DNA from: Nanobdellota archaeon
GTDB taxonomy: Archaea > Nanobdellota > Nanobdellia > Pacearchaeales > GW2011-AR1
Assembly (NCBI GenBank): GCA_030689875.1
Contig: JAUYHR010000018.1
Span: 1-6,382 of the forward strand
Length of the DNA: 6,382 nt
Direction: 5' to 3'
Shown: piece after piece, positions 1 through 4,547 of the stretch
Layout of the letters: each line of letters opens with the position of its first letter
How positions within the stretch are numbered: position 1 is the stretch's first letter
Program-made: the position numbers and the translations under genes
Notes under the pieces: generated by a model
Told to the model about the DNA's origin: nothing
What the model saw: only the letters and a program-made list of their open reading frames with translations
Databases searched by the model: none

Positions 1-667
1 AACCTAACCAATAATAATATAAAGGTTTAACAGAACCATTTTCTGTTTTCTTACTTAATAGGGAAACCCATCTTATTATTTTATCTTTTTCTCTACCCTG
101 AATAAATAAAAACTTTTCTTTATTATTACCTGTTACTTTTCTGTTTAAGAAAAAAATAAAATTATGCTTATTTTCTATTGCACTTAAATACAATCTTCTA
201 AAATCTGTAAAATTTAAATTATGGTCTAAAACAAAATAATAATTATTTCCAAATTCATTCTTAACCCAAAGCATTAACTCATCAATATTTTTATATAAAT
301 TATCTTTGAAGAATAATCTTATTTTTTCAACTCCTATATCTTTTTGAAAATTACAAATTAATTTAAAATCCTCTGATTTTATTCTTTTGCTCGTTATACC
401 CTTTATACTAATAATTGGAAATTTATTTTGATTAGATTGGATATATTTTTTTGCTTTTGAAACTTCTTTTTTATAAGATTCTTTATTTCTTAAATAATCT
501 ATACTACCTATTAAAATTTCAAGAAATGATGTTTTATAATTAGTTGTTTTTGAATGATTTAGATTAGTTGTAGTTATTGCTTGTCTTGGGGTCGTTATTT
601 CATCTTCCCCTTTTTTTAATTCTAATTTTCTTAAATTGTCTACAATTTGAATATTTTTTATTTCCAT
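1..667 (-). CDS. Hypothetical protein, 3'-truncated by the window edge
   Basis: An uninterrupted minus-strand reading frame begins with ATG at 667 and is still open at base 1, giving the first 222 residues; the C-terminus lies outside the window. It starts MEIKNIQIVDNLRKLELKKG, one base after the stop of the small membrane-protein gene at 669, so the two are almost certainly co-transcribed and translationally coupled. No Shine-Dalgarno motif precedes the ATG. The protein is Lys/Asn/Ile-rich with no signal peptide or membrane helix. Its second half alternates hydrophobic strand-like runs (FPIISIKG, KIRLFFKD, NYYFVLDHN, NFIFFLNRK) with helices, a rhythm that would suit an alpha/beta or partial TIM-barrel fold, but that is only inference. 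I recognise no family motif or catalytic residues. That it is a real gene is fairly sure, from its length and tight coupling; its function is unknown. Confidence 0.8.
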   Translation of the reverse strand, partial: MEIKNIQIVDNLRKLELKKGEDEITTPRQAITTTNLNHSKTTNYKTSFLEILIGSIDYLRNKESYKKEVSKAKKYIQSNQNKFPIISIKGITSKRIKSEDFKLICNFQKDIGVEKIRLFFKDNLYKNIDELMLWVKNEFGNNYYFVLDHNLNFTDFRRLYLSAIENKHNFIFFLNRKVTGNNKEKFLFIQGREKDKIIRWVSLLSKKTENGSVKPLYYYWLG

Positions 668-668
668 T

Positions 669-893
669 TTATTCTGATAGTGCATTAATTAAAAGAGTTG
701 CACCAATTCCTATAATTATCCCCCAAGTTAAATTTTTATTATTCTCTAATCCTCTTTCAGCTTCTTTTCTTATATCTTTATCTAAACCATTTATTCCTTT
801 TACAATCAATAGTTTTCTAACTTCGTCAAGTTTCTTCCATTCTTCTTCTGGAATTTTTATCGTCTTTAATTCTTGACTTTCTGTTGTTGCCAT
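669..893 (-). CDS. Small protein with C-terminal membrane helix, 74 aa
   Basis: A complete 74-residue frame. Residues 10-50 are charged and helical (TIKIPEEEWKKLDEVRKLL...), somewhat like the DNA-binding or dimerisation part of small antitoxin-type proteins, though no ribbon-helix-helix signature is clear. Residues 56-72 (WGIIIGIGATLLINAL) form a single glycine-containing transmembrane helix with a short C-terminal tail, so the protein is probably a tail-anchored inner-face protein. Its stop codon is followed after one base by the ATG of the next gene (667), indicating an operon. A TATA-like box lies about 45 bases upstream of the start. Function unknown. A toxin/antitoxin or small membrane-effector role is possible from the gene arrangement only. 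Confidence 0.75.
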   Translation of the reverse strand: MATTESQELKTIKIPEEEWKKLDEVRKLLIVKGINGLDKDIRKEAERGLENNKNLTWGIIIGIGATLLINALSE

Positions 894-933
894 TTTTATT
901 AGGTATTATTCCTTTTATTTCCTAATGAATAGG

Positions 934-943
934 CATTTAAATA
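934..943 (-). promoter_or_regulatory. TATA-like box for the 74-aa gene operon
   Basis: On the minus strand this reads CTATTTAAAT, preceded by a run of adenines that could serve as a BRE. It is centred about 45 bases before the ATG at 893. With normal archaeal TATA spacing, transcription would start near 911-913 and leave a leader of roughly 20 bases without an evident Shine-Dalgarno site close to the start. Confidence 0.45.
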
Positions 944-965
944 GTTTTGTGTTTTGTAATTTTTA

Positions 966-990
966 GAAAAAAATTAAAAAATAAATTAAT
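966..990 (-). terminator. U-tract terminator candidate downstream of the TIR gene
   Basis: Read on the minus strand this stretch is nearly all T, with runs of six and seven T after AATTAATT. Archaeal RNA polymerase terminates on such U-tracts without needing a hairpin. It lies about 90 bases past the stop of the TIR-like gene and before the promoter of the next operon. A perfect 12-base palindrome, tacattaatgta at 1004-1015, sits just before it and could be a weak hairpin or a binding site. Confidence 0.45.
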
Positions 991-1076
991 TATCAACCTT
1001 TAATACATTAATGTAAAGATGTTGAAGTTCTACTAAAAGCACTTGTTTATAATTTGAATATTGGTGGGAAATATTC

Positions 1077-1565
1077 TTAATTCAGTTTAAATGCTGTATC
1101 AATCCACTTAGTAATGTTACTTCTTCCATCTTGCAAAACCCAGTCATAAACTGGAACTAAATTTGACAAATTAATTTTTGTTCCATCACTTTTTGTAAAA
1201 GTAAATTTCTCAAAAGGATTTTTTCCCTTATAATCTGTTTGTTGATAATTATTTCTTATATTGTGGATATAAATTCCTAATAATTTGTTTTTTCTATTTG
1301 CACTTGTTTGTATTTCGTAATTTACCCATTTACTATCATATGTTTGTGCTCCAATTAAAACAATTGTAATAGATGTCCCTTCTAATTGATTATCTATCCA
1401 TCTCTTTATTGTTGCTTCGTCTTTTTTCTTTACTTCTTCCCAAGAAGCAGAGTCAATAAAACCATCTTCTTCTCCCCTTGGTTTTACAACATTACTATTT
1501 CTAACTTGGCTAACTCTCCAAATATCTCTATCATAATCAAAACTAAAGAATACACTTTTTGGCAT
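1077..1565 (-). CDS. TIR-like domain protein (DUF1863 / MTH538 / ThsB type), 162 aa
   Basis: A single-domain TIR-like protein. Visible hallmarks: an N-terminal strand and loop MPKSVFFSFDYDRDIWR (1-17) followed by QVRNSNV, then the region ITIVLIGAQTYDSKWVNYEI (66-85) with the S-x-W-x-x-x-E arrangement (S78, W80, E84). E84 is in the place of the catalytic glutamate of TIR NAD-processing enzymes, and is followed by KLLGIYIH. In this family TIR domains cleave NAD or make cyclic-ADP-ribose-like signals; Thoeris ThsB belongs here. I chose the start at 1565, not the longer frame from 1667, because the first 34 residues of the long form are low-complexity Asn-rich translation of the upstream gene's 3' end. 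The chosen ATG overlaps that gene's TAA by one base and has AGAGGA eight bases before it. Function in defence is inferred from family and partner, not shown. Confidence 0.85.
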   Translation of the reverse strand: MPKSVFFSFDYDRDIWRVSQVRNSNVVKPRGEEDGFIDSASWEEVKKKDEATIKRWIDNQLEGTSITIVLIGAQTYDSKWVNYEIQTSANRKNKLLGIYIHNIRNNYQQTDYKGKNPFEKFTFTKSDGTKINLSNLVPVYDWVLQDGRSNITKWIDTAFKLN

Positions 1566-1963
1566 TAGATTATTCCTCTTATGATTAATATCTGTAGAAT
1601 TAAGTTTAATAATATTATTGTTAGATATATCATTGCTATTGTTGGAGAAAATAATGTTGAGAACCATCCATCTACATCTTTTTCAAAATATTTTGTGTTC
1701 ATACTAAATGAATAATTATTTTTTCCTTGTCTTACTGCATCGTATAATTTTCTAAACAATCTCTCTTGTCTTAAGTAATAAGCATCAAGACCCCAAAAAC
1801 AAGATAAAGGTAACAATGATAAAAATAAAAACCAATTACTTGATTTATTTACAGACAAAATAAACAAAAGAGAGATGAAAGTTATAGTCCACCCTTTAAT
1901 TAAAAAAGAATTGTTAGACATTCTATTAATTACATTTTGTATATAATCTAAATGTTCTGCCAT
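1565..1963 (-). CDS. Three-helix membrane protein, partner of the TIR-like protein, 132 aa
   Basis: A short soluble N-terminus (MAEHLDYIQNVINRMSNNSF) leads into two membrane helices at about 21-39 and 44-63. The segment 60-80 (DAYYLRQERLFRKLYDAVRQG) is strongly basic and presumably cytoplasmic. A long C-terminal hydrophobic helix follows at about 104-129. The W-G-L-D-A-Y-Y-L-R-Q-E-R core looks like a conserved family signature, and from memory such proteins sit beside TIR-like genes in other genomes, but I cannot verify that here. Its TAA overlaps the ATG of the TIR gene, so the two are made as a coupled pair. A membrane protein next to a nucleotide-signal-producing TIR enzyme suggests an effector that disrupts or senses the membrane; this is inference. 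The expected transcript is nearly leaderless. Confidence 0.8.
   Translation of the reverse strand: MAEHLDYIQNVINRMSNNSFLIKGWTITFISLLFILSVNKSSNWFLFLSLLPLSCFWGLDAYYLRQERLFRKLYDAVRQGKNNYSFSMNTKYFEKDVDGWFSTLFSPTIAMIYLTIILLNLILQILIIRGII
1574..1579 (-). promoter_or_regulatory. Shine-Dalgarno site that decides the TIR-like gene start
   Basis: Reads AGAGGA on the minus strand, eight bases before the ATG at 1565 and inside the last codons of the membrane-protein gene. Together with the TAATG stop/start overlap it supports the short 162-residue TIR product over the 34-residue-longer reading. Confidence 0.5.
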
Positions 1964-1984
1964 AAAAATTTGTAGTATTTTGAA

Positions 1985-1994
1985 TTTTTAAGAA
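1985..1994 (-). promoter_or_regulatory. TATA-like box of the membrane-protein/TIR operon
   Basis: Reads TCTTAAAAAT on the minus strand, centred about 26 bases before the ATG at 1963. That is the spacing expected between an archaeal TATA box and the transcription start, so the mRNA would begin at or next to the start codon (leaderless). No Shine-Dalgarno sequence precedes this ATG, which agrees. Confidence 0.5.
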
Positions 1995-2003
1995 TATATG
2001 TTT

Positions 2004-2038
2004 TCGGACAATTCTCGGACAGTTTTAACTTATCGGAC
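2004..2038. promoter_or_regulatory. Three direct TCGGAC motifs, candidate operator
   Basis: TCGGAC occurs at 2004-2009, 2015-2020 and 2033-2038, all in the same orientation, start to start 11 and 18 bases apart. The surroundings are very A+T-rich, so three GC-containing copies stand out. The first is about 15 bases upstream of the TATA-like box of the TIR operon, and the last about 45 bases before the TATA-like box of TFB. The 11-base step is close to one helical turn, as for a protein binding one face of the DNA. This is a pattern, not a recognised site of a named regulator. Confidence 0.4.
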
Positions 2039-2081
2039 TGTGTTAATCTAACCAAAAGCTTTAAAAAGCTTTGCCCTATCA

Positions 2082-2090
2082 TTTATAAAT
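2082..2090 (+). promoter_or_regulatory. TATA box of the TFB gene
   Basis: The sequence tttataaat is a near-consensus archaeal TATA box, centred 35 bases before the ATG at 2121, placing the start of transcription near 2111 with a roughly 10-base leader. A second tttataaa at 2102-2109 is too near the ATG to serve it. Just upstream, 2054-2072 is a near-palindrome with AAAGCTTT at both ends of a short A-run; it could bind a regulator or include another TATA-like element. Confidence 0.5.
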
Positions 2091-2120
2091 CTTACGTTAA
2101 ATTTATAAACAAATTCTAAA

Positions 2121-3059
2121 ATGAGCACATCAATAAAAAAATGTCCTGAATGCGGGAGCATTCATTTAACTTATGATTCTCATTTAGGGGAAATAATTTG
2201 CAATGATTGCGGTCTCGTCGTTGAAGAAAAAATGGTTGATACTGGTGTTGACCTTTCTGGAAAATTTGACAAGTCAGAAAAAAAAGGACGTGGGGGAGCG
2301 CCAATGTCAATGCAAAAATTTGACAAGGGTCTGACAACCAACGTCGGAGAAATTTCAGATATTTACAGATTAGAACCAAAACAAACGCGAAAATTTTTAA
2401 GATTAAAAAAATGGCAGGAAAGAGTTTCAACTTCTATTGAAAGAAATTTAAGACTTGCTATGGCGGAATTGAGAGTTACTGCATCTTATTTAAATCTCCC
2501 GAATGTCGTCAAAGATGAAGCTGCAAGAATTTACAATTATGTTCTGCAAAGAGGCCTTGTCCGAGGAAGAAGCATGGAATCCGTAATCGCCGCCTGTTTA
2601 TATTCTGCCTGCCGTTCATACAACATCCCAAGAACCCTCTACGAAATGGCGACAGCATCAGACGTAGAAAGAAAAGAAATCGGCAGAACATATAGATTTA
2701 TCATAAGAAAATTAGGGATAAGAGTAAAACAATCTTCTCCAAAAGATTATGTATCCAGATTCTCGTCAGTATTAAAGCTCTCGCCAAAAACACAAAACGA
2801 AGCATTAAAATTGCTAAAAGAAGCCGATAAAGTTGAGCTGACTTCGGGGCGCGGACCAGCGGGAATTTCTGCGGCAGCATTATACGTCGCTGCTTTGATG
2901 AACGACGAGAAAAAAACACAAAGAGAAGTTGCAGACATTGCAGGAATAACAGAAGTCACAATCAGAAATCGTTATAAAGAGTTAATTGAAAAACTTGGCT
3001 TAGAAAAAAAAATTAAAGAAAAAGAAGCAGAATCTAAAAAAAAGAAGAATGATAAATGA
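2121..3059 (+). CDS. tfb: Transcription initiation factor B (TFB, archaeal TFIIB), 312 aa
   Basis: TFB binds the TBP-TATA complex and the BRE and recruits RNA polymerase. Domain order is complete. An N-terminal zinc ribbon has C8, C11, C27 and C30 (CPECGS, CNDCG). A B-reader/linker lies at about 38-76 and ends in GRGGAPMSMQKFDKGLTT. Two cyclin folds span about 105-190 and 203-290, with the signatures GRSMESVIAACLYSACR (149-165) and SGRGPAGISAAALYVAA (242-258). The last fold includes the BRE-reading helix-turn-helix TQREVADIAGITEVTIRNRY (266-285). A Lys/Glu-rich tail ends the protein. Length is normal for the family. Odd point: the usual PEWR-type motif of the B-reader is missing (TGVDLSGKFDKSEKK instead), and HDKGL is FDKGL. 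It is divergent from the TIR operon, sharing a 157-base promoter region, and convergent with the kinase gene. It could be the main TFB or a paralogue; the family call is secure. Confidence 0.97.
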   Translation: MSTSIKKCPECGSIHLTYDSHLGEIICNDCGLVVEEKMVDTGVDLSGKFDKSEKKGRGGAPMSMQKFDKGLTTNVGEISDIYRLEPKQTRKFLRLKKWQERVSTSIERNLRLAMAELRVTASYLNLPNVVKDEAARIYNYVLQRGLVRGRSMESVIAACLYSACRSYNIPRTLYEMATASDVERKEIGRTYRFIIRKLGIRVKQSSPKDYVSRFSSVLKLSPKTQNEALKLLKEADKVELTSGRGPAGISAAALYVAALMNDEKKTQREVADIAGITEVTIRNRYKELIEKLGLEKKIKEKEAESKKKKNDK

Positions 3060-3072
3060 TTTTATCGCCAGT

Positions 3073-3082
3073 AAAAATTTTT
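3073..3082. terminator. Shared bidirectional A5T5 terminator candidate between TFB and the kinase gene
   Basis: The palindrome AAAAATTTTT lies in the 57-base gap between two convergent genes and gives a five-T run on both strands. Archaeal termination on short T-runs makes it a plausible shared stop, though it is short and there are other A/T runs nearby. Confidence 0.3.
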
Positions 3083-3116
3083 ATGAAAATAGTTTGAAAT
3101 ACAAATTAACTCTAAA

Positions 3117-4016
3117 TCATATTAAATCTTTTTCTTTAACATGATAACATCCCAGATGACAAACAGCAACGCTGCCTGCTTTGTTAGCCAATCTTACGCA
3201 TTCTTCTAATCCTTTTCCTAAATTATAAAAATGGGCAAATGTTGCAATAACGCTGTCTCCGGCGCCGGTTACATCTTTTAATTCGCCAACTGGCTGAGAA
3301 GGGTAGCTAAAAAAATCTTTATTTAATCCGTAATAAGCAATCCCTTCACCCGATCTTGTCAGCAAAATATTAGAATTTAAAATTTTAGTTAATGTTTTAG
3401 CCGCCTTTAAATCATTACCTTTATTTGCCATATCTCTGGCTTCAATAGAATTTGGCTTTATTAAAAAAACATTTTTATAAAATTTAATATTTTCTTTTTT
3501 TGGATCAACTAAAATCGGAATATTCAAACTTTTTAATTTTGACATCAGCTTTGAATTTATAATCCCTTTATTGTAATCAGCAATAACAATCAAATTGGAA
3601 TTTCTTGCTTCATCTACAATTTCTTCAACATGGTTGTCTGCGATTTCTATTTTGTCCTCAATATCAAACCTAAAATGATATCTTCCATCAGAAATATCTA
3701 AAGCGCGCATCTTAACAATCGTTTCTTTTCTCTTGTCATAAACAAATTTGTAGGGGATATTTAATTCATCTAAAGAGCTTTCTAAAATTTCAGAATCTGC
3801 ATCTTTTCCGGATAAACTTACAAGTTTAAAATCTGCTTTTAAAGAAGCTAAATTAGCTGCAACATTTCCTGCGCCTCCCGGCTTATGAACTATTTTGCTT
3901 TTGCTTGAAATATAAGCCGGCGCCGAACTCTCTGGATTATTTCTATTCTTGCAATAATAATATCTATCCAGCATTACATCGCCGATAACAACTATTTTTG
4001 CCATATTAATCATCAA
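3117..4016 (-). CDS. PfkB-family sugar kinase, HldE/RfaE kinase-domain-like, 299 aa
   Basis: A ribokinase/PfkB-fold enzyme that phosphorylates a sugar or sugar phosphate with ATP. Seen in order: an N-terminal strand and loop KIVVIGDVMLDRYYYC (7-22); the substrate-lid motif PGGAGNVAANLASL (46-59); RYHFRFDIED (112-121); ADYNKG (146-151); ILVDPKK (168-174); LIKPNSIEA (185-193); LLTRSGEG (218-225); and the anion hole with catalytic base DVTGAGDS (248-255, D254). The combination DYxKG, DPK, KPN and DVTGAGD is closest to the kinase domain of HldE/RfaE, which makes D-glycero-D-manno-heptose 1,7-bisphosphate. The C-terminal nucleotidyltransferase half of HldE is absent, as in single-domain HldA-type kinases. 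Specific substrate is inferred. Start could also be the in-frame ATG at 4004 (MAKIVVIGD), which matches the family better; both are given by this entry. Confidence 0.88.
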   Translation of the reverse strand: MMINMAKIVVIGDVMLDRYYYCKNRNNPESSAPAYISSKSKIVHKPGGAGNVAANLASLKADFKLVSLSGKDADSEILESSLDELNIPYKFVYDKRKETIVKMRALDISDGRYHFRFDIEDKIEIADNHVEEIVDEARNSNLIVIADYNKGIINSKLMSKLKSLNIPILVDPKKENIKFYKNVFLIKPNSIEARDMANKGNDLKAAKTLTKILNSNILLTRSGEGIAYYGLNKDFFSYPSQPVGELKDVTGAGDSVIATFAHFYNLGKGLEECVRLANKAGSVAVCHLGCYHVKEKDLI

Positions 4017-4055
4017 AAAACAGCATTTAAAACTTTTTTTATAAAAAAATATAAT

Positions 4056-4066
4056 CTTTTATATAA
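4056..4066 (-). promoter_or_regulatory. TATA box of the PfkB kinase gene
   Basis: Reads TTATATAAAAG on the minus strand, a strong archaeal TATA match. Transcription would begin near 4036, 20-30 bases before the start codon at 4016 or 4004. The box lies directly downstream of the inverted repeat that follows tRNA-Leu, so the kinase probably has its own transcript. Confidence 0.6.
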
Positions 4067-4068
4067 GT

Positions 4069-4087
4069 GGTTTCTAAAAAAGAAACC
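4069..4087 (-). terminator. Inverted repeat with U-loop downstream of tRNA-Leu
   Basis: A perfect inverted repeat with 7-base arms (GGTTTCT / AGAAACC on the minus strand) around a five-T loop, starting five bases after the tRNA 3' end. It could end the tRNA transcript or give RNase Z a defined trailer. It is directly upstream of the kinase TATA box and so insulates the two units. Hairpin termination is not the usual archaeal mechanism; the T-run may matter more. Confidence 0.4.
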
Positions 4088-4091
4088 CAAA

Positions 4092-4175
4092 TGCGGGAAA
4101 CAGGATTCGAACCTGTGCAAGCACTAAGCTAATTGGTCCTAAGCCAATTCCGTTTGACCACTCCGGCATTCCCGC
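4092..4175 (-). tRNA. tRNA-Leu (anticodon UAG)
   Basis: An 84-nt cloverleaf on the minus strand. Acceptor GCGGGAA pairs perfectly with TTCCCGC and the discriminator base is A73, as in tRNA-Leu. T8, A14, G15 and GG in the D-loop are in place; the D-stem is CCG/CGG. The anticodon stem ATTGG/CCAAT encloses CTTAGGA, giving anticodon TAG (plus-strand 4139-4141). The long variable arm, about 15 nt with AGC/GCT, marks a class II tRNA. The T-arm is ACAGG-TTCGAAT-CCTGT. There is no intron and no encoded CCA. Odd point: no TATA box lies about 27 bases upstream, since that place is taken by the 3' end of a tRNA-like repeat element, so it may be processed from a longer transcript that starts further upstream. 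Confidence 0.95.
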
Positions 4176-4196
4176 ATATTGATTTTATTTTACGGG

Positions 4197-4286
4197 GTGG
4201 GAAAACTAGTTTGACCCGAACGATTTCGCGAAGACTTTTTATCTTAACAATTTCGAGCGGGGTCGTGAGTTCTCCGGCATTCCCGC
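4197..4286 (-). ncRNA. tRNA-Leu-like element, copy 1 (90 nt)
   Basis: The 5' end (4286 downward) repeats the first 15 bases of the real tRNA-Leu exactly (GCGGGAATGCCGGAG), plus one identical base on either side of the 5' flank. The 3' end reads TTCCCAC and pairs with the 5' GCGGGAA except for one C-A mismatch, so a 6-of-7 acceptor-like stem is possible. Before it is a T-arm-like segment GTTCG-GGTCAAA-CTAGT with two G-T pairs and one mismatch. The D-loop and anticodon regions are not those of a tRNA: after GCCGGAG comes AACTCACGACCCCG. It begins 28 bases after a TATA-like box and ends 21 bases before the real tRNA. Either a decayed tRNA duplicate or a tRNA-derived non-coding RNA; it is homologous to copy 2. 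Confidence 0.5.
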
Positions 4287-4328
4287 ATAAATTAATTAAT
4301 TTAAGATTACTTAAAAATCTTTAGAATT
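4264..4328 (-). repeat. Tandem direct repeat, unit 1 (period 219)
   Basis: This 65-base block recurs at 4483-4547 with 61 matches, no gaps and an offset of exactly 219. It covers the 5' part of tRNA-like copy 1, its upstream TATA-like region and a small hairpin. Two runs (25 and 26 bases) are identical; all four differences are in the A/T spacer between them, which argues that the flanks are under selection or were recently copied. The inner 17 bases occur a third time at the 5' end of the true tRNA (4161-4177). Confidence 0.9.
4310..4317 (-). promoter_or_regulatory. TATA-like box 28 bases before tRNA-like copy 1
   Basis: Reads TTTTTAAG on the minus strand, centred 28 bases before the tRNA-like 5' end at 4286, the expected archaeal TATA distance. 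It lies in the loop of a 6-bp inverted repeat (AAGATT/AATCTT, 4303-4321). The same box and spacing recur before copy 2. It is the nearest well-placed promoter for the real tRNA-Leu further downstream. Confidence 0.45.
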
Positions 4329-4348
4329 ATATTCATTTATTTTAGGAC

Positions 4349-4505
4349 GTGGGAAAGCTCGTTTGATCCGAGCAAGTTCACGAGAGAAACTTAAAAAAAA
4401 CAAATAAACGAGTGGGCTTGGGAGCAGAACGTTTACGTTTGAATTCATCCCGAAGGACAAAACTCTGTATCGCAAACGTGGGCGTGAGTTCTCCGGCATT
4501 CCCGC
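4349..4505 (-). ncRNA. tRNA-Leu-like element, copy 2 (157 nt)
   Basis: Same design as copy 1: 5' GCGGGAATGCCGGAG, then AACTCACG, and 3' TTCCCAC giving the same 6-of-7 acceptor-like pairing with the same mismatch. The T-arm-like hairpin is perfect here (GCTCG-GATCAAA-CGAGC). Compared with copy 1 it has about 67 extra internal bases. These include an ACGTTTG/CAAACGT stem and, inside it, a small hairpin closed by a C(TTCG)G tetraloop; further on AAGTT/AACTT and CTCGTTT/AAACGAG can also pair. Both copies share one extra T between T-arm and acceptor that the real tRNA lacks, so they are sisters. A 62-residue frame starting at its internal ATG (4499) is open through it, but I favour a structured RNA. 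Confidence 0.5.
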
Positions 4506-4547
4506 ATGAAAAAATTAATTCAAGATTACTTAAAAATCTTTAGAATT
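4483..4547 (-). repeat. Tandem direct repeat, unit 2 (period 219)
   Basis: Partner of the block at 4264-4328. It contains the 5' part of tRNA-like copy 2 and its promoter-like region, including the AAGATT/AATCTT inverted repeat at 4522-4540. Confidence 0.9.
4529..4536 (-). promoter_or_regulatory. TATA-like box 28 bases before tRNA-like copy 2
   Basis: Same TTTTTAAG box, hairpin context and 28-base spacing to the tRNA-like 5' end (4505) as for copy 1. Conservation of both box and spacing in the two repeats is the main support for it being a working promoter. Confidence 0.45.

Noticed and set aside
577..876. Plus-strand frame of 99 codons
   Set aside because: It is antisense to two coupled minus-strand genes, is rich in Phe/Leu/Ser as expected from the complement of A-rich coding DNA, and has no promoter.
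1386..1568. Plus-strand frame of 60 codons
   Set aside because: Lies wholly antisense to the TIR-like gene with low-complexity Phe/Ser/Tyr content.
1566..1667. N-terminal extension of the TIR-like protein by 34 residues (start at 1667)
   Set aside because: The extra residues are an Asn/Ser/Ile-rich out-of-frame reading of the membrane-protein gene; the internal start has a Shine-Dalgarno site, a stop/start overlap and the conserved fold start.
2116..2959. Several minus-strand frames opposite TFB
   Set aside because: They are antisense to a fully conserved TFB and have Phe/Leu/Arg-rich compositions typical of the reverse strand.
4092..4175. Archaeal tRNA intron or split tRNA explaining the nearby tRNA pieces
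   Set aside because: The tRNA-Leu at 4092-4175 is continuous and folds completely without any other fragment, so it needs no trans-splicing partner.
4133..4324. Plus-strand frame of 63 codons
   Set aside because: It runs through the tRNA-Leu gene and a tRNA-like copy; its repeated PAFPH stretch is simply the repeated tRNA 5' end read in reverse.
4161..4507. CRISPR array suggested by spaced 17-base repeats
   Set aside because: Spacing is irregular (111 and 219 bases) and far too long, the units are extended homologues and not unique spacers, and the repeat is the tRNA 5' end.
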